Source: Sophora flavescens (Eukaryota; Streptophyta; Magnoliopsida; Fabales; Fabaceae). From it: a DNA stretch of 64,000 bases. The translations under genes and the position numbers were made by a program. Below, piece after piece: positions 56,501 through 64,000 of this stretch. Positions within the stretch are counted from its first letter, which is position 1, and each line of letters begins with the position of its first letter. The stretch is taken from contig CM061064.1 of the NCBI GenBank assembly GCA_030762895.1, positions 237,862,586 through 237,926,585 of the forward strand, in the 5' to 3' direction. A model generated the notes under the pieces. The model was not told the origin of the DNA. It did not search any database and saw only the letters and a list, made by a program, of their open reading frames with translations.

Positions 56501-56654
56501 CTAGTCGTCTCTCATTCAAATAGTTAACACAAGGACAATAAAACCTTCCGTTACCACTATCAGGAGCATTTGTTTTTGCAAACTGTAGAAAATCTTCCAC
56601 TCCATTCTCATACTCATCACTTGTCCGTCTAGCATTCATCCAACCGCGATCCAT
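53557..56654 (-). pseudogene. TNP2-type CACTA transposase, broken
   Basis: ATG at 56654 (MDRGWMNARRTSDEYENGV) begins the transposase-associated domain. The tnp2 catalytic domain follows (CPNDCILYRKEFEE, CPRCGVSRYK, RWHADERKCDGQLRHPAD, DGMNPYGNLSS) up to CPICEEGTCYHQLQHGRK at about 55345. Text normally found after HGRK is missing and the frame shifts, resuming ALTGEQVYEWVNN in 55362-55039. An in-frame TAG lies at 55039-55041. The DUF4218 part follows (LKSHDCHVLMQQLLPVAIR, YPVERYMKIMKGYMKN; 55023-54247), then DUF4216-like text (GYDINKFSFYTKSQDD, KDKNPVMASGSYFG; DLNKVGNKEEPFIMASQAKQ) to about 53557 with further stops. The enzyme would cut the element ends in the nucleus; here it is dead. Confidence 0.9.
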
Positions 56655-57089
56655 GACTAAACCAATAACTTCGTACTTAGTCCAACATATTCATCAACCA
56701 CTTCTTATGACAGGGTATGGCCCTATCCCATTCGAGAAGAAACTTTTTCAACATTCGGTTAACAGTTAATCCTTAACTCTCATGCTCATACTCGACAAAA
56801 TTTGAAAGCATTTCCCTTCGGTCTCCGACGTACACGACTTGAACGCGATGACATCCACCACGATAAAGTATGCACCCGGAGAACGAAAGGAATTGTATCA
56901 ATCTGAACTTTCATCAAGTATATAACATTAGAATCAATGAATAACTATTTTAACTGAATTAAGAAAAAGTTTTTTCCCAAACTGTCCAACTTTGGACAAT
57001 TCAAGATCCAACACAATGAGCGATACATTAAGCACGTACACGTGTGCTCATTAGTATTGCATCTCAAACGGGAAACTAAGGCTTTACTA
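56655..57089. other. Non-coding upstream region of the CACTA transposase
   Basis: No ORF or recognisable element. It should contain the transposase promoter, but I see no clear TATA arrangement. Confidence 0.4.
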
Positions 57090-57570
57090 ATTATGTAGCT
57101 TGCATGAAGATGGGGCTTGAAAAGTAAAGAAAATGAGTCAAACAGAGGCCATCACGGCCTAGCCGTGACAGCCATCACGGCCGTGATCGAGTAGAGCTTA
57201 AAAGAAAGAATGGAAAAGTCAGAACTGGTCACGGCCAGCCCGTGATGCCCATCACGGCCGTGACATGTCAGCTGAACAGACCCTCACAGGTAGAACTGAT
57301 CACGGCCTAGCCGTGATGGTGGTCACGGCCGTGACAGACCAACCAGTGAAGCAACCTCCAAGGCAGAACCTGTCACGGCCTGGCCGTGATGGCCATCATG
57401 GTCGTGACATGCCAACTAAACCAGACCCTCACAGGCAGAAATGATCACGGCCTAGCCGTGATGGTGGTCACGGTCGTGACAAAACAACCAGTGAAGCAAC
57501 CTCCAAGGCAGAATCCGTCATGGCCTAGCCGTGACAGGCAGCACGGCCGTGACGCGTGATACCACCACTG
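57090..57570. repeat. Retrotransposon-like palindrome array captured in the CACTA element
   Basis: Six pairs of TCACGGCCTAGCCGTGA-like and TCACGGCCGTGA-like palindromes near 57148, 57229, 57298, 57369, 57441 and 57518. The leading text (GAAGATGGGGCTTGAAAAGT, then AACAGAGGCCATCACGGCC) matches the LTRs of elements 1 and 2 at about 182-260 and 31835-31900. So this is LTR-derived sequence, locally amplified. Confidence 0.85.
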
Positions 57571-57674
57571 GAAAAATCCAGTCTTGGAGCCATTTCCACT
57601 ATGGTGGATTGGACACATATTCACACTTTATAACACTTCACACACAGAACAACACATGCAAGTATATTATCCAA

Positions 57675-58014
57675 CCATTTGGAGTCAAAGTTCATAACTT
57701 TTCTAAACAAGAAACGAAGAAATGACTAATCTTGCAAATGGGACTATTTATAACAGGGAAAACACACCTTTTTTGTGTGGAAGAATGAAGATCTTGAAGG
57801 TTTCTTCGTGCACCTGTGATGAGCCTAAAAACCAGTAACAGGGAAAATGAGGAGTAGTGATTTCATGTGCCATTCTCAGGCATCAACTATTTGGAGTAAA
57901 GTTCATAACTTTTCTAAACAAGAAACGAATAAATGACAATCTTGCAAATGGGACTGTTTATAACAGGGAAAAGGCACCCTTTTTTGTGGAAGAATGAAGA
58001 TCTTGAAGGTTTGT
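57675..58014. repeat. Direct repeat of about 130 bp in the CACTA 5' region
   Basis: 57675-57806 and 57886-58014 share AAAGTTCATAACTTTTCTAAA and GGAAGAATGAAGATCTTGAA. The first copy is next to the palindrome array. No gene lies between here and the subterminal repeats; the stretch around 58020-58120 is GAGTGAGTGA-rich. Confidence 0.85.
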
Positions 58015-58194
58015 TGTGGAGTTGTGAAGGAGTGAGTGAGTGTGAAGGTAGAAATGAGAACCGAGAGAACTTAGAGTGAGTGAGTGAGTCAGAGAGTGAG
58101 TGAGAGTGTGAAGGTCTGAGATGTGGGAAGAAATGTCTTACAAAAGGGCGCGTCACATTGGAGGGAATGAAAATAGAAACATAAAAGGGTTATT

Positions 58195-58592
58195 TTACAC
58201 ATCGGTTATTATAAAACCGATGTGGTAGGGTTATATTTCACATCGGTTATCCTAGAACCGATGTGGAAAGAGAATATTTTAAATTCTAATTTTTTTTATA
58301 ATTTTATACATCGGTTATCTGTAAACCGATGTGGTTAATCACTACTTTACACATCGGTTCTGGAAAAACCGATGTTAAAAGATAAAAATTCTAACTTTAA
58401 AAAAAAATTGTTTTACTTTTATACATCGGTTAACAATAACCGATGTGGAAAGTATTTACACATCGATTAAATTATAAACCGATGTGGAATACTTTGATTT
58501 AATTTCAAAAATGCCACCGCCTCCTTTTACACATCGGTTTTAAAGAAACCGATGTGGAAACTCCGATGTAAAAAGCATATTTTACACTAGTG
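58195..58592. repeat. Right terminal and subterminal repeats of the CACTA element
   Basis: About a dozen ACATCGGTT/AACCGATGT motifs, ending in the inverted terminus CACTAGTG at 58585-58592. Confidence 0.9.
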
Positions 58593-59842
58593 CACTGAGT
58601 AGTCCCCAACGTGGTATAGACATTGTCCGTTACTCGCTCTCATGTTGGGTTTGGGTCACCCCACGCCATTATCTAATTAAATGTAACCGCGCCGTTTCCG
58701 ACGTTAAATAGTTTCTTTCCCCCACCTGGGATGTCTTAGGCTAGCTCTGGAGTAACGAAACGAACCCCCTCTCAACCTCTTAGTTGCTGCCACGTAAAGA
58801 ACTAAGGCCTCTGGGTCTCCAAAAATTCACCTGAACACATCATTGTGAAGCATACGTTACAGGGAATCCTAATCTGAAAATGGAATCGAAAACCGATAGA
58901 CGGATTGAAAGATAACCTTAATACCGTCGCCGATGACATTTCGGCATAAAAAGAACATAGTCTTACCTTAGCCTAATCAAGAAAATAAAGTTAGGATAAT
59001 GAAGTAGACGTCGCGAGGATCACAATGGTATAATCGGTTTCTCGATAGGACGAACGGATTGCTCGAAATCAAGATCAGAACTTTCACTCTCCTTACGGCC
59101 TCTCTCTCTAACTCTTTGCTCTATCTCTCTTTTGCGTTAAATTGGTGAGAGAAAAGAAATAAAAGAACCAAGGCAGCAAATTCTTCACGATGAAGAAGTG
59201 TCACTTAGCACATAATTGGTGACTCACCAAGGCTAGCCATTAGGCTTAAAGGTGGCGTTAATTTTTTTTTTTAAAAAAGGAAAGGCATAAATGACTTTAC
59301 CAAATTGGCAAGCAGGTGCATGGCTAACTTATGATCAAAGGATGAAATATATCATGAGGAATTGCATGAGGAGGAGGTGGCATCCCCAAAACCCATGTAG
59401 CCAACTTTTCCAAGGTGGAGGTGTCTTCCATGTATAAAATCGTGAGCTACTTGCTCATATATAAAAATTATTTTAGTTAATTTAATTAGGTTAAAACTTG
59501 TAACTAGGGTATAATTAATTAAGGCTAGTGCTAATTAATTATGATGAGTAAATTGATTATAATTATCTAGCTTTGATTAAGATATATATCTATGTCTAAT
59601 TATGTTTTAATTTTGTTAAGGATAAACCACATTAATTAAGGATTTAAATTGACGTGCTTCCAATTAGGGGATTTTGACTTGCTTGCTTGAGGTGCTTGCG
59701 TAATGAAAATTTTGAGTTGCTTAAATTTTATTTTGAACTTGCATATGTGTTTGGATTCTTAAATAATTTTAGATTTATCTAACCCTCGTTCCCATCTAAT
59801 TAAAATATCTAAATTTTTATTCACGAAAGATAGGATGTTACA

Positions 59843-61818
59843 TATCCTGTAAGTAATTTCTCTTTTCTGTCTATTTTTTTGGGTAGGAAAATTACAAAAG
59901 AATGAAGTGTTGGTACTGTTAAATTATTTCCAGTTTAAAAACAACTAATGAAGTGGTTAATTAAGTCAATAAATGATCTATTACCACTGTTTGAACATGG
60001 TTGACCATTTTGTTTGAAACTGAAATTAGTTTTTCCAAAAATTCTTTTTTTAACTAATTTTCAGTCTTTTGTATTCCTTTTTTGTTTGATCTGCATTATG
60101 TATTGGTTGACTCTTTTACCCCATTCTACAACATCAATCAAACATGTAAGAGTGTATAAAAAGTGATTTTCCTACTTCAAATTAATTACCTTAGTCCTTT
60201 TCAACACATGATGCGTGAAGTTTGTACTGTAGCAACATAGAATGAGTTAAAACATATATATTAACATCTCAAGAAGGCGTTGGCGCATTGGAGGTTCTTA
60301 TCAATCACATTCCTTCTTTATGTACTTGATCTTTGCAGTCTTTATCTCTCTATGAAATATATTTAGCAACTCAATATTTTATCTTGAATAAAATTCTGTT
60401 TGGAGTCATATAGTTTGAGCTATTGAGCCGAGAATCACAATAAATAACTTGCATCAATTGTTTTGATTTTCTGGAATGTTATCTTTATGCTTGAAGTTGT
60501 ATGTTTGTATTTTTTTTTCTATTCTTCTCTTGCTCTACCTCTTGCATATTTTCACATTTTCAATAATATTTGACAGCAGAAAGGAACTTCAATGACAGCT
60601 GTACAAGAATGGAAAGAAAAGAATCTTAGTGATGGCATTACTAACTCTTTCTTCATCCAAACTAATTTAAACAGCCACATAGTTGATGCTGTTCCACATG
60701 TAAAATCAAGTATTATGAGTAATGTAAGAAAATTTGTTTTAGAAATGTGAAACATACAAAATTCGTTCCATCCCAGTTGCTCTACTGTGTTCACGATCCA
60801 ATTAGATACAATGTTTTCATTTCTGTGATGTTTATGTACACTTGATTATTTGCTTTTTCTTTTTTGATAAGCCAAAAATATATTGATAAGAGTACAAGGG
60901 GGTAATGAAACCCATATACAACGAGAAACAAGGGCTAGGAATACAATGTAAGTAAGATACTACCCCCAGTTAATTATTTGCTACTATTAATAGTTCATTC
61001 TGTTACATATTTCTGATCACCTTCTTTGATCTTTCATCTTTCATGTGCAGCTAAATATGATAAGCTCTGATCTCGAAGGTGAGAAATATAATCTGTTAGA
61101 TTAATGTACCTACCTTCTGGTATCATATTTTATTAGATATTGGATTTTCAAGCATTCAACAGGAATTTATCTATACTCTTACTTGAAATGTCTTTGAGGA
61201 ACCGGTCACCCTAGAGACTGGTCAAACCTTTGAAAGATAAGCCATAAAGGCATGGTTTGAAAAGGGAAACAAAACATGTCCAGTAACAAGGAAATGCTTT
61301 AGAATGTGTGGCCATGCCACTTACCAACCTTATTTTAAAGCATTTGATTGATAATTGGAAGTCAGAACGTTTTAATCACCTTCTGGATTTTGCTTCTCAT
61401 GCAGTGGAAAATTCAAAGGAACTTAAATTGAAAAATAAGGATGACACTGCTGTTTTCAAGTTAAAGAGTCTTCTCTCCTCTTTGATTGAAGAGGAAAAAT
61501 CAGCTTAGGCCAAGCATCTCTTCTCTTTTGGAGGTCTATCATTTCTTTTTAGGAGGTTTGAATTCGGAAATGTGGTTGAAAAATCTAATGTGGTGGCACT
61601 CTTGCTATATTGTATTGAAGTATATTCCGGTTGTATATATCAGATAGAACAAAGTATTAACAGAAAATGTCTTCTTGAACTTATTCACAGCAAGAAGGTT
61701 ATCCTAATAACTAATGCAATATTATTGCTTACTGAACTTTTGTCCATGAAGAGGTCATTGTTCATCTAATTTTGGTATTCAATTTCATAATAGCCCTTTT
61801 GATCTTATTCTATTTTAG
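59843..61818 (+). pseudogene. LIN-type E3 ligase pseudogene, block 3 (U-box region, copy B)
   Basis: After an intron-like stretch an exon near 60590-60745 reads VQEWKEKNLSDG and NSHIVDAVPHVKSS. The U-box at about 61160-61295 keeps FEEPVTLETGQTFER and WFEKGNKTCPVT but has TGA in place of Gly before NVFEEP, and a TAA before AIKAWF. One extra base after PVT shifts the frame to MPLTNLILKHLIDNWKSE, and TAG follows EEEKSA (61506-61508). VVEKSNVVALLLYCIEV and LLTELLSMKRS then run to 61767. The WD40 half is missing because a copia LTR cuts in at 61819. It is the continuation of block 2. Confidence 0.83.
60855..60972 (-). mobile_element. Short LINE insert (copy B)
   Basis: 118 bp flanked by ATTATTTGCT at 60845-60854 and 60973-60982. 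It is the reverse complement of the insert at 26691-26808. Confidence 0.85.
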
Positions 61819-62051
61819 TGTTACTTATTGACCATACTTGACTATAAAACTGAATACTTCACTGTATTGATAATGAAAGGGACTACAAGATATATATACA
61901 CTTCACTATGCACTTGATTCCTAGAACAATAAAAGTCTATGCCAAGTCCTAGGAGAAATATACAATGAACATAAGAATACAATGGATGGGACTCCACCGT
62001 CCACTTAAATCCACCGTCCACACCGTCCACATATATTAATTATATTTAATA
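61819..62051 (-). repeat. Copia 3' LTR (copy B)
   Basis: 233 bp matching 25623-25846. It is a little longer because ACCGTCCAC is repeated near 62012-62031. The outer TG is mutated to TA. Confidence 0.8.
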
Positions 62052-62069
62052 CTCCCCCTCAAGCTATCT

Positions 62070-62827
62070 GATGCAACCAGCTTGTCACATATGTATGCTA
62101 TTCTAGGACCACGTAAAGACTTAGTCATCATATATGCAAGTTGATCTGTAGTACCTACAAAGGAAGTCTTGATGATGCCTGAGAGGATATTTTTTCAGAT
62201 GAAGTGACAATCAACTTCTATATGTGTGGTCCTTTCATGGAAGATAGGATTTGAAGAAAGATACAACACTAATTGGTTATTACAAGCAAATTTCATAGGA
62301 CCTATCTCACAAAACTTCAACTCTTGGATCAAATATTTTAACCATAGGAGTTCACGAGTAGTATTAGCCAAAGCACGATACTCTGTTTCTGTGCTTGATC
62401 TTGCAACAACAGTCTGCTTCTTACTTTTCCATTAAATCAGATTACCTCCAATAAGCACACAGTAGCCTGAAGTGGATCTCCTATCACTAGCATCGCCTGC
62501 CCAATCTGCATATGTATACCCAATGATATTAGTATGACCCATGTCCATATAAACAATCCCTTTACCAGGTGATCCCTTGATATATCTTAGGATCCGGACA
62601 ACTGCATTCCAATGACTGTCACATGGTGAGTTGAGAAACTGACTTACAACACTGACCGAAAAAACAATGTCTGGTCGAGTCATGGTGAGATAATTTAACT
62701 TCCTAACTAATCTTCTATATTTGCTTGGGTCGGGATAGGGCTCCCCCTCTTTAGGTAGAAGCTCCGTGATTCTTCCCAAAAACTGGGATTTTTGATTGTT
62801 TGGTTTTGTTTCTCTAATTAGGTACAT
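62070..62827 (-). pseudogene. Copia reverse transcriptase end and RNase H (copy B)
   Basis: Minus strand 62827-62432 is open: LLPKEGEPYPDPSKYRR, NYLTMTRPDIVFSVSV, YTYADWAGDASDRRSTS. A stop follows GGNLI, then RNase H text ARSSTEAEYRALA and DIFTK-equivalent MTKSLRGPR. It has fewer defects than copy A: TRPDIVFSVS is intact here, TRPYIVFPVS there. Confidence 0.85.
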
Positions 62828-62861
62828 GATGTCTGGTTAATTCATGGAATGGCCCATGTAG

Positions 62862-63245
62862 TTGCAAATTGTCTATTGAATTAATCATCACCCTTTAGGC
62901 CTTTGACATGGCTTTTCTGTTAGAGGTAGAGCCCTTTATTTCAATGGAAATTGGTGGCTCAACAAAGACGAAAGTGACCATGCAATTGAGTCAAATGTAT
63001 ATACTTGAATGGTCACATTAATATTAGTCTTTCTTTTTTAAAACCACAATGATCAACATTTTTAACTCTTCCCATTGTAGTTAGATGTTATACCTTCAAA
63101 TTTAGCTTATTTCAATTTATTTTGTTTCAATGTAATTTTTTTTAGATGTTATGCCTATCTTTCTTAAATGTACCTTTTATTTTCCAAGTGCATTACAAAG
63201 GAAACATATGTCTGTTCACACCAACAAGAAACATAAGGTATCTAT
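62862..63245. repeat. Partial unit of the 480-bp repeat (copy B)
   Basis: Reverse complement of part of 23444-24813, cut at 63245 by the next LTR. Confidence 0.88.
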
Positions 63246-64000
63246 TGTGACACCCTAACTCGGGTCATCACATGGTTACCCGTTTGCGGAAATAAAACTT
63301 AACTTGCTGGTTACTTTCGGAAAATAATGTTTTCTCAACGTTTATCTTTTCAAAATATGGTGATAAATTTTTTTCTTCTTTTTTAACCTCAAAACAACAA
63401 CAACGTAATCAGATCACACTTAAATACATAATGTTTATAAGTCATACAACTATACTGCCTCATATGTTTTCACACCTAGATCATTATCAGTTTAATGTAT
63501 TCTCAAAACATAATATAACACAATAGAACCTAAGTTGGTCGTAACTAACAGACACTACGATCGATAGAAGCAACAACAGCATGCCCCGAACTAGACAGCC
63601 TTCTTCTTCTTGTAGACATCAAAACCCTTGTGCGACTCTGATATGTTTGTAAGGGTGAGACACCAATATATGGATTTAACACAATAACTAAATGCGCGAC
63701 ACAAAAGAAGACACATGCACACATACATGTTTATAACAACATAAGCATCCATATTATAGCATACAGTTTATCAATGGGTTCCACACCCCAAACATTAACG
63801 TTGAAAAACTATGCATGAACACTTCAATACATCATCTAAACATCCACACTTAATCTCATGAGATATCCCAACAAGTAATGAGTTGATCAGACTCCAGGCA
63901 CGCAGCCAGAACACAAGCACACAGCCAGAATACAGGCACGCAGTCAGAACACCGGGCACACAGCCAAAACACCAGGCACACAGCCAGAATACAGGCACGC
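63246..64000. repeat. Ty3-type LTR, continuing beyond the window
   Basis: Begins TGTGACACCCTAACTCGGG, a common start or complement-end of plant Ty3 LTRs, exactly where the 480-bp repeat is broken. The other end is outside the window, so orientation is open. Confidence 0.5.
63893..64000. repeat. Minisatellite with 18 to 20-bp units
   Basis: CACACAGCCAGAATACAGG and variants (CACGCAGTCAGAACACCGGG, CACACAGCCAAAACACCAGG) recur at least five times up to the window edge. Confidence 0.88.

Larger units (their letters stand above)
49617..58592 (-). mobile_element. CACTA (En/Spm) DNA transposon, 8976 bp, inactivated
   Basis: Ends CACTAGTGCAGAAAA (left) and, on the other strand, CACTAGTGTAAAATA (right), with target duplication CAC at 49614-49616 and 58593-58595. 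Taking it out restores the LTR sequence GGTACCACTGAGTAG seen at 21347. Subterminal regions carry many ACATCGGTT/AACCGATGT motifs. Two minus-strand gene remnants are inside: TNP2-type transposase (56654-53557) and a second gene with a Ulp1-like end (53400-50282). Both have stops, so it would need a helper. Confidence 0.95.
48170..59842 (-). repeat. Solo LTR (long-LTR Ty3 family) in the LIN-type gene, split by a CACTA element
   Basis: Plus strand starts TGAGACGCCCC at 48170 and ends ATAGGATGTTACA at 59842. Flanks are CATCC (48165-48169) and TATCC (59843-59847), a 5-bp target duplication with one mismatch. Without the CACTA insert the LTR is about 2.7 kb, matching 20263-22672 and 27825-28887. 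There is no internal retroelement sequence, as expected after LTR-LTR recombination. Confidence 0.88.

Noticed and set aside
57140..57560. CRISPR-like look of regularly spaced palindromic repeats
   Set aside because: This is plant nuclear DNA inside a CACTA element. The repeats are degenerate, spacers are themselves related, and the flank matches LTRs.

Overview
The window is nuclear DNA of a flowering plant, almost certainly a eudicot. The evidence is nested LTR retrotransposons with plant-type tRNA primer sites, a CACTA transposon of plant En/Spm type, MITEs, LINE tails, a plastid ccsA insertion, and remnants of plant genes (a LIN-type E3 ligase, a Shaker-type K+ channel, an MA3-domain protein). 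The genus cannot be fixed by eye. I see no intact host gene. The only long intact reading frame with a recognisable family is a retrotransposon gag-protease gene at 33450-35792.

Region 1-10676 is a retrotransposon inside a retrotransposon. An outer non-autonomous Ty3-like element (6-10671, target duplication GAATC at 1-5 and 10672-10676) carries a gag remnant, a proline-rich ORF and a captured MA3 gene fragment. Its left LTR is split by a gag-protease-only element (13-7051, duplication ATAGG). The outer element sits inside a minus-strand Ty1-copia remnant (10677-12642).

Region 12643-23443 holds a plastid-derived ccsA piece, a K+ channel pseudogene, a LINE tail, a Tourist-like MITE, and a rearranged minus-strand Ty3 element with about 3-kb LTRs (16321-22672), followed by part of another LTR.

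Region 23444-28887 and region 58783-63245 are inverted copies of one segment: a 480-bp tandem repeat, the 3' end of a copia element, part of a LIN-type U-box pseudogene with a small LINE insert, and the edge of a long LTR. Shared defects show that the gene was already broken when the segment was copied.

Region 31652-39202 is a young gag-protease-only element (duplication GTGTC) with an intact ORF. It lies just upstream of the LIN-type gene. That gene runs from 39783 to 61818 in three exon-bearing blocks (39783-40524, 47392-48169, 59843-61818). They are separated by a copia element (40525-47391, duplication ATTGA; itself invaded by a Ty3 fragment) and by a solo LTR (48170-59842). The solo LTR is split by an 8976-bp CACTA element (49617-58592, duplication CAC) carrying a broken TNP2 transposase and a broken second gene with a Ulp1-like protease end. 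The window closes in another LTR with a minisatellite.

The genes do not form a pathway. The common thread is parasitism and turnover: non-autonomous gag-bearing elements, capture of host and foreign DNA, and a palindromic CACGGCC/GGCCGTG array shared by two retrotransposon families and the CACTA element.
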